Positions 1 through 9,082 of a DNA stretch of 64,000 nt are shown here, piece after piece (within the stretch, counting starts at the first letter, position 1; every line of letters starts with the position of its first letter). This stretch comes from Pyxidicoccus parkwaysis (GTDB lineage Bacteria; Myxococcota; Myxococcia; Myxococcales; Myxococcaceae): NCBI RefSeq assembly GCF_017301735.1, contig NZ_CP071090.1:10406001-10470000 (forward strand), in the 5' to 3' direction. Position numbers and translations under genes: made by a program. The notes below the pieces were generated by a model, which did not search any database, was not told the DNA's origin, and saw nothing but the letters and a program-made list of their open reading frames with translations.

Positions 1-157
1 GGGCCAGCGCGAGCGCGGAGCTCTGCGGGAGCCCGTCATCCAGGCCCCAGATGCGGTGCAGCGCGCCGGAGAGGGGGACGTCCGACTCCTGCGCGCGCGC
101 CGTGCCCGCCAGGAGCACCGCGAGCGCGGCGAGCACCATGAGGTGACGCGTCGTCAC
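1..157 (-). CDS. Partial: N-terminus of secreted propeller-type two-component sensor
   Basis: Only the first 52 codons lie in the window; the gene runs off the left edge. From a GTG at 157 the protein begins with a clear signal peptide (basic start, hydrophobic stretch, then ARA before QESD). The mature start reads IWGLDDGLPQSSALALA. This matches the opening of the first blade in periplasmic Reg_prop ligand-binding propellers, which usually sit in front of a transmembrane helix and a histidine kinase or GGDEF output. ATG at 139 is an alternative start but would shorten the signal peptide. The gene is divergent from the retron operon. The 176 bp between them must carry both promoters; I could not recognise boxes there. 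The family call rests on a short fragment. Confidence 0.6.
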   Translation of the reverse strand, partial: MTTRHLMVLAALAVLLAGTARAQESDVPLSGALHRIWGLDDGLPQSSALALA

Positions 158-333
158 TGTCGAACTGGATTGTACGAACACGAGACCTGGGGCCTCTGCG
201 GGGGCTGGCGGGAGCCTACCTCAATCCGGGGGCGGCCTTCCGCCGTCGGCTCCAAAAGGAGCGAGGAATGCGCCGACTCATGCCCCACGACTCACTCCGG
301 GAGTGTTAAGAAGGTCGCCCCGCAAGGAGCCTC

Positions 334-3300
334 ATGTCCGTCCTCGCCATCGGCAACATCGAGAAGGTCCGTGCGCTCGCGGCCAACGCCCGGCTGCTGC
401 TCCTGGGCGGCGCCCGCGCCTCCTCCGCAAGCCGCGTCACCGCCTGTGAGCCGGGTACTTCCAAGGTGCTGTGGAGCACCGAATTGCCCTCCGCGGTGCT
501 CGCCCTCGCCCTCTCCGGCGAGCGTTGGGCCGCCGCCGGCTCCGACGGCACCCTGCACTTCGGCACCCTCTCCGACGGGAAGGCCCCATTCTCGCTGAGC
601 GGCGCCCACCCCGGCGGCGCCACCGCGCTCGCGTCCAGCGCGGACGGCAAGCTGCTCTTCAGCGCCGGCGCCGACGGCACGGTGCGCGCCTGGGACTGGG
701 AGTCCACGCGCAAGGTGCACGAGTGGAAGGCCTCGCCCCAGCCGCTGCGCGCCGTGGCGGTAGACCCGTCCGGCACGTACGTGGCGTGCGGCGGCGACGA
801 CGGCGTGGTGCGCTCCTTCACCGTGGCCACCGGCGCCCGGCGCGACATGCCCGGCCACGAGGGCGCGGTGCGTGCGCTCGCCTTCACGCCGCGTGACGGG
901 CGGCTCGTCTCGGGTGGAGACGATGGGAAGCTGCGCATCTGGTACCTCGTCGGCGCGGTGGAGTTCGAGGTGCGCGGCGACAAGGACTCCGGCCATGCCG
1001 GCTCCGTGCTCGCGCTCCTCTTCCCGCCCACGCCCACTGCCGAGCCCGGCGGCGAGGAGCCCTCGGACCGCATCTGGTCCGCTGGCAGCGACGGCAAGGT
1101 GAAGGCGTGGCGCCTGGACGAGCGCCGCAAGCCGCGCACTTTGGATTTGGGCAGCAAGCCCGTGAATGCGCTGGCCTTCATGGCCGCGCAGGGGCGGCAG
1201 GCGAAGGCGACGCAGGGAGGCGTGTTCGCGGCCGGCGAGGACCGCCGCGTGCACCGCTTCGGCGTCGCCGTGGACGGTAAGCCCGCGGAAGACCATGTGA
1301 CGTACCAGCACGGCTTCGACGTGCTGACGGAGTCCCTCAAGGCCGGTCGCCCCAAGCGCGAGGCCGCGGTGCGCGAGGCCACCTCGCTGGAGGAGCCCGA
1401 GGCGCTGGACTTCGTGCTCCAGGTCCTCACGTCCGACAAGGACGCCGAGGTGCGCCGGCTGGCCGCGCAGGAGCTGGCCGCGAAGGGCCGCACCGCCGCG
1501 CGCCCGAAGCTGCGCGAGCGCCTGAATGACGACCACCCCATGGTGCGCCGCGCGGCGCTGGAGGCGCTCGAGAAGCTGGAGACCGAGTCGCCCCTGGGCG
1601 CGCCGCGTGCCGCGCTGGACTCGCGCTTCGCGGACATCCGCGTCGCGGGTCTGGAGCGGCTGGCGAAGCTGGGTGGCACGTCGCCGCTGGTGCCGGGCCT
1701 CATCGCCGGGAAGCTCGCGGACGGCGAGGCCCCGGTGGGGCTGGCCGCGCTGGACGCCCTCGTCGAGGTGACGCCGGGCGGCAGCACCGAGCCCCTGCGC
1801 ACCGCCTTCGAGCGTGGCCCCGCGCACCTCAAGGTGGAGGTGCTCATCCGCGCCGCCGGAGCGGGACTCCTGGGCCATGCGCAGCTCCAGCCGCTGGCCG
1901 CTCGCGCGCTGGATGACGCGGACTCGGACGTGCGCCGCGTGGCCTTCACGGTGCGCGTGCTGGAGCGCCGGGCCCTGGCCCATGCGCTGGAGACTCGCGA
2001 CGAGGACTTCGCCCGCGCGACGCGCGACGTGGCCCGCCGGCTGGCCCAGCGCGCTCGCAAGGTCCAGGGTGTCGCGGCCAACGCGCCGCTCACCGACGCG
2101 GAGGTGCAGGCCGCTCGCGACGCGCTGCCCGCGCAGGGTGCTGTCGGTGGGGCGCTCGTCGAGGCGGATTTGGAGCCGCTGCTCGCCGCCATGGCCTGCC
2201 GCACGGCGGACACGGCGGTGCGGGGCGCGCGAGGCCTTGCGCAGCTCGGAGACGCTCGGGCGCTGGGCGCGCTGCTCCAGCTCTCCCGTGAGTCCGAGTC
2301 CGCCATCCGCCGTCAGGCCGCCACCTCGCTCCAGGCGCTGCAGGACCCGCGCGCCCGCGAGCGGCTGGTGTGGATGCTGGACGACTCGGACGCGGACGTG
2401 CGCGCCGCCGCGCTGGACGCGGTGGTGACGCTGGACTCGGACGCGCCGCTGTCCTCCGCCGAGGCCGCGCTGCGCTCCGGCCACGAGGACGTGCGCGTGC
2501 GCGGGCTCGACCGGCTGGTGAAGCTGGGCGCGGCGACGACGGGCGCGGAGCCGCTGCTCGGAGACGCGCTGGAGGACGAGTCCGCCAAGGTGCGCGGCGA
2601 GGCCTTCCGCACGCTGTGGGCGTGGAACGAGCAGGAGCCGCAGAAGGCGCTGGACCGCGCGCTCTCCGGCCGCTTCCCGGACCTGCGCAACCGCGCGGTG
2701 GAGGTGCTCTCGCAGCGCGGCACCGAGGGCTGGGCGCAGGAGCGCCTGCGCAAGTCGGTGGAGGACCGCGACGCGGGCGTGGCCACCGCCGCGTACGAGG
2801 CGTGGGTGAAGCAGGCCGGCAAGGAGAAGCCGGAGCCGCACCTCGCGGCGCTCGCGTCCACGCATGCCTCGCTGCGCATCGCCGGTGCGAAGGGCTCCGT
2901 CCACGCTCCGGCGGAGGCGCTGCGCTCGCCGCTGCTGAAGCTGGTGCAGGACGAGAATGTCGAGGTCGCCGTCGCCGCGCTGGAGGCGCTCGACAAGCTG
3001 GTGCCGAACGAGAACGGCCCGCTGCTGGCGGGCATCGCCGCGGCCCCGCTCCACGTGCGCGTGCGCGCCGCCGAGCTGCTGGCCCCGCGTGGCGCCGAGG
3101 ACATCATCGAGCCGATGCGGCTCCTGATTACCGACAAGGACCTGGAGCGCCTCTACCCGCCCGCCTTCCTGAATCCGCTGCGCATCCGCGCCTCGCGCGC
3201 GCTGGCGTCGCTGGGCTCGCGGCGGCTGCTCAACTTCTTCGCCACCGTGCTGCTGCCGCACGAGCTGGGCGACATCCAGGAGCAGGGCGCCCGTGGCCTC

Positions 3301-6300
3301 GCCACCGCGAGCCGCCGGGGTGACGAGGGCTACCTGCTGGACGCGCTGGGGCACGCCAACGTGGCGGTGCGCTCGTGGGCGGCGGACGGCCTGTCCCGCC
3401 TGGGCGACGCGCGCGCCCTGCCCGTCCTCACCGGCAACCTGCGCCACGACCACCTGCCGATTCGGCTCGGCGCCATCCTCTCCTTCGCGGCGCTGGGCTC
3501 TGACGGTGACGGCGGCCTGTTGCACGGTCTGGAGGACCGCGCGCGCGAGGTGCAGGAGATGGTGTTCGCCATCGTCCTCGCTCGTGACCTGCGCGCCAAC
3601 CGCCGGGGCGAGCCGCCCGACCTGCTCACCAGCGCCCTCTCCAGTGGAAGGCCGGAGGTGCGCTACGCCGCGGCCCGCGCGCTGGAATTGCGCACGGAAG
3701 CGGACGCGTCGCGCGCCCACCTGGTGGAGGCCCTGCTGCCGCCGCGCCCGGAGAAGGCCGGCGACATGAAGGAGTGGCCCGCCGAGGAGGACCGCGCCAG
3801 GCGCATGGTGGGGCTCGCCGAGGCGCTCTCCAGCGACCAGCCCGAGCAGCGCTACGCGGCGGCCCAGGTACTGCTGCTCCGCAACAAGCCGCTCGACTAC
3901 TTCCGCGAAGCCCAGAAGGTCGCCCGTCCGCGCACGCTGGAGGCCCCGTGGAAGCCGGAGACGGCACCGGGCGCGTCCGCCGTGCAGACCGCTCCCGCGA
4001 AGAGCTGGCTGCGTCGCCTCTTCTCGGCGGTGAAGCCGGGCACGCCGGGGGCCACTCCCGAGGCGGCCACCAGCGCGGAGCGCCAGCACCTGCGCCGGCT
4101 CGCCTTCGGCGCCTACGTGGGCCTCTTGCGGCAGGTGTCCGCGGGCGACGACGAAGGCCACCGCGTGCGCCGCGACGCCGTGGACCGCGTGGTGAAGCTC
4201 ACGCAGGAGGGCTACGCCGGCACGCCCGCCGCCGTGGCCGCCCTGCTGCGCGCCCTGGAGGACCCGCACCAGCTCGTCCGCAAGGCGGCGCTGGCGGGCC
4301 TCAAGGAGCTGTTCCCCGCCGGCAGCGATGAGCCGCTGGCGCTCGCGCTGGCCTCGCTCGCGCCCGACGTGGCCCGCGCCGCGCTGGATGAATTGTCGGA
4401 GCGCGGAGACGTGGCGAAGCCGCGCATCGCCGCCGCGCTCAACTCGCCGCTGGCGGACGTGCGCCGCTACGCCTTCGAGCTGCTGGAGAAGCTCAGCCCG
4501 CCCGGCAGCCTGGAGCCGCTGCTGGCCGCGCTGGGCAGCGAGCACGCGGACCTGCGCGTGGGCGTGATTGAACGGCTGGCCGGCGCCAACGACTCGCGCG
4601 TCACCGAGGCGCTGGGCCGGGCCATGGCCAGCGAGCACGAGGATTTGCGCCTGCGCGCCTCGGAGCTCTTGGCGTGGCGTGGGGATGACCGCGCGGTGGA
4701 GGTGCTCGCCGCCTTCCTGCGCTCGGAGAACGCGGCGGCCGCGAAGCGCTCGGTGGAGGCCCTGGCCCGGCTGGCCACGCCCGCCGCCGTGAGCGCGCTG
4801 GCCGCGCGGCTCCAGTCCGCTCCGGAGGCGAATGAGCGTCAGCGACTGGTGGTGGCCCTGGGCAACACGCGCCACGCCGACGCCCTGGACGTGCTGGCCC
4901 GCCGCTGCCTGGAGGACGAGTCCGCCGCCGTGCGCGCCGCCTGCATCAGCGCCGCGATGCATGTGGCCGGCACGGACGTGAAGAAGCGCGACGCGGCGCT
5001 GGCCGTGCGCTTCCTGAAGCAGGCGGTGAAGAGCCAGGACGCGGCGGTGCGGCAGGCCGCCGTGAAGGAACTGGAGCACGGCGCCGAGGCCGGCCAGTCC
5101 GAAGTCCTGGTGGGCCTCTTCGCGGACCGTGACGTCAACGTGCGCGCGGAGGCGGTGGCCCGCTACGCGAAGCGCGTCATCGAGCACGGCGCCAACGTGG
5201 AGCCGCTGGAAGAAGTGCTGCGCGGAGGCGCCCGCGAGCTGATGCTGCCCGCCGCGGAAGGCGTGGCGCACCAGGGCCGTGCGAGCGCGCTGCGTCCGCT
5301 GCTCCTCTACGCCCGCGCTGGCGAGGACGGCCAGCGCGAGCGCGCCCTGCTGGCCCTGGGCACGCTGGGCGATGCGCGCGCCCTCTCCGAGCTGGAGACG
5401 GTGGCCACGGGCGGCACGCCGGAGGCTCCGACGGAGCCCTCGATGGTGGTCGCCGCGATTGAGGGCCTGGGCCGCCTCGCCGCGAAGCTTCCGGACGGAG
5501 AGGACCGCCGCCGCGTCGAGGAGAAGGTGGAGGCCGCCGCCGTCGAGGGCACCTCGCTGGAGCTCCAGCAGGCCGGCATCCGGGGCCTGCGCGCCATCGG
5601 CGGCGAGCGCGCCCGCGTGAAGCTGGAGTCGCTGCTCGGCGACCCGGCCACGCACCTGTACGCCCGCACCACGGCGGCGCAGGAACTGGCGAAGCTCAAG
5701 GACCCCGAGGCGGAGACCGCCCTCGCGCTCGCGCTGGACGCGAACGAGCAGGACGTGCGCCGCGAAGCGCGCAAGGCGCTCGACGCGCTCTTCCCGAAGG
5801 AGCGCACGCGGGTGGAGTTCCACGCCGTGGCCAGCCGCCACGTGGACATCTCCGAGCCCGCCGCCGCGTACCTCTCCGACGAGGGAGACCCGGCCCTGCT
5901 GGTGCCCCGGCTGGCGACGCTCTCCAACGTGGCCCTGCGCCTGCGGCTGCGTCGCGGGCTCGCCCGGCGCGGCGCCCTGCCCGTCCCCGAGACGGTGGCG
6001 CTGCTCGGCAACGACAAGCCGGAGGCCCGCGAGGAGGCCGCGTCCCTCGTAGGCACGTGGACCGGCGAGGCGCGCGAGCCGGGCAAGGTGGACGTGCCCG
6101 CGCTGGCCCGCGCGCTGGTGACGGCCGAGCGCCGCACCGCCGCCGACTGGGCCGCCGCGCCCGCGCCGAAGCGCAACGCCCTGTCCGCCGCGTGGGAGCG
6201 GCTCCTGTGGGCCAGCTCCCGTCTGGGCGCCGCCGCCCTCTTCGACTCCGCGCGCACCATCCTCCAGGGTGGCGAGGCCGGAGCCCCCGCCCTGGTGCGC

Positions 6301-6843
6301 CAGGAGGCCGCGCGCGCCCTCGGACGGCTGGGCACGGCGGGCGGCTCGATGAGCCCCACGCCCGTCCTCTCCGACAAGGAGCGCGGCGCGGCGGCGGAAG
6401 TCCTCCGCGCGGCGCTGAGCGACCCGGATGCCCGGGTGCGCGCGGCGGCGGCGGATGCGCTGGCGAAGCTCGCCCCCGAGCGCGCCACGCCGTGGGCGCT
6501 GGAGGTGAAGCCCTTCGACCCGGTGGCCCTCGGCCCCACGGGTGTGAAGCCCGCGCAGGACGTGCTCACCACCTCCGAGGGCCGCCGCCTCGCGGTGCCC
6601 GCGCTGCTGGGCGCCAAGTCCGTGGCGCCGCTGATGGCCCTGGCGAAGACTGCGAAGGCCGACGTGAAGCAGGACGCCTGGGCCGCGCTGGGCCGGGCGG
6701 GAGGTGACGACGCGGCGAAGCTGCTGCACGACGCCGCCTTCGACAACTCGCAATCCGTGGAGCTGCGCAAGGCCGCCTGGCGCGCCCACAAACGTGCACG
6801 CCGCGCCGCCGAGCGCGCCCGGAAGGAAGGGACTCCGTCGTGA
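334..6843 (+). CDS. Giant WD40 beta-propeller + HEAT/ARM-repeat protein, retron accessory
   Basis: 2169 residues. Residues about 1-330 are WD40-like blades; several end in GSDG, GADG or GGDDG turns followed by V/L-R-x-W/F, for example GADGTVRAWDW and GGDDGKLRIW. From about residue 345 to the end the protein is a long solenoid of HEAT/ARM repeats of about 31 residues, each with a D-x-(D/E)-VR-x-x-A-x-x-A-L core. A short irregular linker with a WLRRLF segment interrupts it near residue 1230. There is no signal peptide and no obvious catalytic site, so a cytoplasmic scaffold or sensor is likely. The start has GGAG five bases upstream. The stop overlaps the next gene as GTGA, so the two are translationally coupled. 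With the SWIM gene and retron RT downstream this fits the ARM component recalled for type XIII retrons. The role is inferred from context. Confidence 0.85.
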   Translation: MSVLAIGNIEKVRALAANARLLLLGGARASSASRVTACEPGTSKVLWSTELPSAVLALALSGERWAAAGSDGTLHFGTLSDGKAPFSLSGAHPGGATALASSADGKLLFSAGADGTVRAWDWESTRKVHEWKASPQPLRAVAVDPSGTYVACGGDDGVVRSFTVATGARRDMPGHEGAVRALAFTPRDGRLVSGGDDGKLRIWYLVGAVEFEVRGDKDSGHAGSVLALLFPPTPTAEPGGEEPSDRIWSAGSDGKVKAWRLDERRKPRTLDLGSKPVNALAFMAAQGRQAKATQGGVFAAGEDRRVHRFGVAVDGKPAEDHVTYQHGFDVLTESLKAGRPKREAAVREATSLEEPEALDFVLQVLTSDKDAEVRRLAAQELAAKGRTAARPKLRERLNDDHPMVRRAALEALEKLETESPLGAPRAALDSRFADIRVAGLERLAKLGGTSPLVPGLIAGKLADGEAPVGLAALDALVEVTPGGSTEPLRTAFERGPAHLKVEVLIRAAGAGLLGHAQLQPLAARALDDADSDVRRVAFTVRVLERRALAHALETRDEDFARATRDVARRLAQRARKVQGVAANAPLTDAEVQAARDALPAQGAVGGALVEADLEPLLAAMACRTADTAVRGARGLAQLGDARALGALLQLSRESESAIRRQAATSLQALQDPRARERLVWMLDDSDADVRAAALDAVVTLDSDAPLSSAEAALRSGHEDVRVRGLDRLVKLGAATTGAEPLLGDALEDESAKVRGEAFRTLWAWNEQEPQKALDRALSGRFPDLRNRAVEVLSQRGTEGWAQERLRKSVEDRDAGVATAAYEAWVKQAGKEKPEPHLAALASTHASLRIAGAKGSVHAPAEALRSPLLKLVQDENVEVAVAALEALDKLVPNENGPLLAGIAAAPLHVRVRAAELLAPRGAEDIIEPMRLLITDKDLERLYPPAFLNPLRIRASRALASLGSRRLLNFFATVLLPHELGDIQEQGARGLATASRRGDEGYLLDALGHANVAVRSWAADGLSRLGDARALPVLTGNLRHDHLPIRLGAILSFAALGSDGDGGLLHGLEDRAREVQEMVFAIVLARDLRANRRGEPPDLLTSALSSGRPEVRYAAARALELRTEADASRAHLVEALLPPRPEKAGDMKEWPAEEDRARRMVGLAEALSSDQPEQRYAAAQVLLLRNKPLDYFREAQKVARPRTLEAPWKPETAPGASAVQTAPAKSWLRRLFSAVKPGTPGATPEAATSAERQHLRRLAFGAYVGLLRQVSAGDDEGHRVRRDAVDRVVKLTQEGYAGTPAAVAALLRALEDPHQLVRKAALAGLKELFPAGSDEPLALALASLAPDVARAALDELSERGDVAKPRIAAALNSPLADVRRYAFELLEKLSPPGSLEPLLAALGSEHADLRVGVIERLAGANDSRVTEALGRAMASEHEDLRLRASELLAWRGDDRAVEVLAAFLRSENAAAAKRSVEALARLATPAAVSALAARLQSAPEANERQRLVVALGNTRHADALDVLARRCLEDESAAVRAACISAAMHVAGTDVKKRDAALAVRFLKQAVKSQDAAVRQAAVKELEHGAEAGQSEVLVGLFADRDVNVRAEAVARYAKRVIEHGANVEPLEEVLRGGARELMLPAAEGVAHQGRASALRPLLLYARAGEDGQRERALLALGTLGDARALSELETVATGGTPEAPTEPSMVVAAIEGLGRLAAKLPDGEDRRRVEEKVEAAAVEGTSLELQQAGIRGLRAIGGERARVKLESLLGDPATHLYARTTAAQELAKLKDPEAETALALALDANEQDVRREARKALDALFPKERTRVEFHAVASRHVDISEPAAAYLSDEGDPALLVPRLATLSNVALRLRLRRGLARRGALPVPETVALLGNDKPEAREEAASLVGTWTGEAREPGKVDVPALARALVTAERRTAADWAAAPAPKRNALSAAWERLLWASSRLGAAALFDSARTILQGGEAGAPALVRQEAARALGRLGTAGGSMSPTPVLSDKERGAAAEVLRAALSDPDARVRAAAADALAKLAPERATPWALEVKPFDPVALGPTGVKPAQDVLTTSEGRRLAVPALLGAKSVAPLMALAKTAKADVKQDAWAALGRAGGDDAAKLLHDAAFDNSQSVELRKAAWRAHKRARRAAERARKEGTPS

Positions 6844-8678
6844 CGACCGCCACCCGTCATCCCGTCGAGCTGCGCTACGCCACCGCGAGCGACGTGGAGG
6901 CCACGCCGGAGTCCTCGCGCGTGCTGCTCTCCCTGGAGGGCTCGCGCGGCACCGTGGGCGTGCGCGGCCGCGTCCGTGACTCCGCCCTCTTCCGCGACGC
7001 GCTCGCCGCGACGTTCGGCATCCTCGCCTCCGACTTGCGCTACCGGGGCAAGGACCGCACCGCGTACCTCGCGTACCTCATGAAGCAGGGCAAGCGCGCC
7101 AGCGCGCAAATCTGGGAGGCGCAGAAGGCCTTCCTCGACAACGCGCTGGAGGGCGAGGAGAAGAAGGACGCCGTCCTGGACCCGGTCCTCACCGTGGACC
7201 CGGACAGCGTGTCGCTCGAGGTCTTCTCCCGCGACGAGAGCGCCTACGCGCGCCTGTCCTTCGACAACGCCCTCTTCGACGGCCGCGAGGCCGCGCACGG
7301 CTCCACCTTCCTGGACGTGCCGCCGGAATTGCCTGCGCGCCTTGACAGGCTGCGCACCTACGTGCCCGTCTCGCTGGAGGCCCACGTCGCCCTGCCCGCG
7401 CGCCCGTCACAGCCCACGCGCGAGCCGCGCAACGTGGAGGTGCCGCACGCGTGGCTGCGCGGCTTCCTCCAGGTGCAGTCCGCCGCCACGCTGCCGGCGA
7501 GCACCTGCAAGCTCGCGCCGGTGGACCTCTACAACCTCCTCTTCGCGCTGCGCACCCGCAAGGCGAAGAAGGCCCCGCGCGCGCTGCGCTTCGAGCTCGT
7601 CCCCGGCGCCGCGCCCCGGCTGGTGGTGGAGCCGTGGGAGTTGGTGCTGGAGGCCCACGGCGGCACGTACACGGGCAGCGCCCCCGCGGTGGTGCGCACC
7701 TTCGGCCGCCAGCGCCTCGCCGCGCTCGCGCGCCTGTTGCCGCATGCGCGCTCGGTGCAGGTGCAGCTGTTGGGCCCCGGCCTGCCGGTGTTCTGGGTCA
7801 TCGACATGGGCGCGGCCACGCTGACGCTCGGCCTCACGGGCTGGACGGAGAGCGGCTGGTCCTCGGCCGCGGCCTTCGACGCCCTCATGCCCCGCGCGGT
7901 GCCGGACGGCCTCGCGGAGAAGCTGCGCAACCGCCTGCGCGCGGAAGGGCCTCTCTCCTTCGAGACGCTCGTCGCCAACGCCGGAGCGCCGAAAGAATCC
8001 GTGCGCGCCGCGCTCCAATTGGAGTGCCTGCGCGGCCGCGTCCTCTACGACGTGGCCCGGAGCGAGTACCGCCCCCGCGAGCTGATGCCCACCCCGGTGG
8101 ACGAGGCCGTCATCCGCTACGGCAGCGAGCGCGAGGCGCGCGCCCACCGCCTGCTCGAAGGCGCGGGCGAGGTGAAGCTCACCAAGGTGCACGAAGTCGT
8201 GGGCGAGGGCACCCGCATCCACGGCGAGGTGGTGGACCGCGAGGCCGTGCGCAGCTTCTTCCCCAGCTTCATGCTGGACGTGGAGGGCCGCCTGCGCGAG
8301 GCCAACTGCGGCTGCCCGCACCACCGCCGCTCCGGCGTGCGCGAGGGCCCCTGCGAGCACCTGCTCGCGCTGCGCCTGGCCTACTCGCGCCGCCGCGCGG
8401 AGGAAGAGGCGCTGCGTCAGACGCCGGAGGGCCGCAAGCTCATCCGCGCCGAGACGCGCTCCTACGTGCGCCGCGACGCGGAGAGTGGCCTCGAAACCGT
8501 GTACCGCGTGTCCCTGGACGGGCAGGTGGTGGCGGTGGAGTGGGGCCCGCGCACCGGCGAGTCGCGTCATCAGCGGCTCTGGTTCGACTCGGATGCGGAG
8601 GCGCGGGGAGCCTATTTCTCGCGCCTGGAGAAGTTGGCGGCTGAAGGCTACATCGACGCCGCCTCCGCCTTGGTGTAA
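6840..8678 (+). CDS. Winged-helix / SWIM zinc-finger protein with WGR-like tail, retron accessory
   Basis: 612 residues, GTG start inside the GTGA overlap with the HEAT gene. A SWIM zinc finger is explicit: C490-x-C492-x12-C505-x-H507, within NCGCPHH and PCEHLLAL. Before it, residues about 355-410 (LRNRLRAEGPLSFETLV through LECLRGRVLYD) look like a winged helix. After it, residues about 545-605 resemble a WGR domain: VYRVSLDGQVVAVEWGPR, a phenylalanine, then EARGAYFSRLEKLAAEGY. The hallmark WGR is WGP here, so this is a divergent version. SWIM fingers bind nucleic acid or protein; WGR domains occur in PARP-like proteins and MolR. Its place between an ARM protein and a retron ncRNA/RT matches the WH-SWIM partner of type XIII retrons. 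A hairpin after the stop separates it from the ncRNA gene. Confidence 0.85.
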   Translation: MTTATRHPVELRYATASDVEATPESSRVLLSLEGSRGTVGVRGRVRDSALFRDALAATFGILASDLRYRGKDRTAYLAYLMKQGKRASAQIWEAQKAFLDNALEGEEKKDAVLDPVLTVDPDSVSLEVFSRDESAYARLSFDNALFDGREAAHGSTFLDVPPELPARLDRLRTYVPVSLEAHVALPARPSQPTREPRNVEVPHAWLRGFLQVQSAATLPASTCKLAPVDLYNLLFALRTRKAKKAPRALRFELVPGAAPRLVVEPWELVLEAHGGTYTGSAPAVVRTFGRQRLAALARLLPHARSVQVQLLGPGLPVFWVIDMGAATLTLGLTGWTESGWSSAAAFDALMPRAVPDGLAEKLRNRLRAEGPLSFETLVANAGAPKESVRAALQLECLRGRVLYDVARSEYRPRELMPTPVDEAVIRYGSEREARAHRLLEGAGEVKLTKVHEVVGEGTRIHGEVVDREAVRSFFPSFMLDVEGRLREANCGCPHHRRSGVREGPCEHLLALRLAYSRRRAEEEALRQTPEGRKLIRAETRSYVRRDAESGLETVYRVSLDGQVVAVEWGPRTGESRHQRLWFDSDAEARGAYFSRLEKLAAEGYIDAASALV

Positions 8679-8694
8679 ACCCTCAACTCACGGC

Positions 8695-8718
8695 CCGGCC
8701 GCCTCGAAAGGTGGCCGG
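8695..8718 (+). terminator. Hairpin between SWIM gene and retron ncRNA
   Basis: A stem of nine pairs (CCGGCCGCC with GGTGGCCGG, one G-U pair) closes a six-base TCGAAA loop 17 bases after the SWIM stop codon. No U-tract follows, which is common in high-GC genomes. It may end the two-gene accessory transcript, or be a processing or pausing site. If it terminates, the ncRNA/RT unit needs its own promoter in about 8719-8758. Confidence 0.4.
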
Positions 8719-8758
8719 CAGGACTGGAGCGACGGAACCGACGACGAGATGCGCTTCA

Positions 8759-9041
8759 CGCGCGAGCAGCCGAGAGAGGTCTGGAGTGCATCAGCCTGAG
8801 CGCCTCGAGCGCGGGAGCGGTGTTGCGCCGCTCCGGTTGGAATGCAGGACACTCTCCGCAAGGTAGCCTGTTCTTGGCTCTCTCCCTCCTAGGCACTGCG
8901 GCCCGGGTGGGTAGCTGAGCCAACGACGCGATCGCCGTTTACCCACCCGGGCCGCAGTGCCTAGGAGGGGAGAGCCGGTGAGGCTACCGTGCCCCAGGTG
9001 AGATGGTGGTGCTTTCCCGGCCTCCCTCGACTGCTCGCGCG
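8759..9041 (+). ncRNA. Retron msr-msd RNA (Mx162-like)
   Basis: Flanking inverted repeats a1 (8759-8779) and a2 (9021-9041) are complementary at 19 of 21 positions, as needed for folding of retron primary transcripts. Inside a1 is a CAGC whose G at 8794 is the candidate 2'-5' branch point. A perfect 7-bp stem with 7-base loop follows (8814-8834), typical of msr. The msd carries an outer GGTAGCCT/AGGCTACC stem (8862-8869 with 8981-8988) and a very long inner hairpin (8876-8976). Distance from the outer stem to a2 is about 160 bases, agreeing with a 162-nt msDNA as known for Mx162. The RT begins about 40 bases downstream of a2. The exact RNA and DNA ends and the branch point are inferred. Confidence 0.88.
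8876..8976. repeat. msd long inverted repeat (msDNA hairpin)
   Basis: The left arm 8876-8913 and right arm 8940-8976 are complementary over 37 pairs with a single-base bulge near the base of the stem. The loop, 8914-8939, is 26 bases. Reverse transcription of this segment would give a long, nearly perfect DNA hairpin, the signature of Mx162-type msDNA. Confidence 0.9.
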
Positions 9042-9082
9042 ACGTCCCGTCCCATGCCGCCGCCCCCGCCCAAGGTGCTGAC

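Noticed and set aside
292-6789. A 2165-codon open frame antisense to the HEAT gene
   Set aside because: It is a codon-bias shadow: Arg/Gln/Leu/Ala-rich, without domains. The plus-strand frame has clear WD40 and HEAT repeats.
334-8678. MoxR-vWA-propeller (bpX) conflict system
   Set aside because: Propeller, HEAT and SWIM parts are present but no MoxR ATPase or vWA gene is in the window; the adjacent retron explains the pair better.
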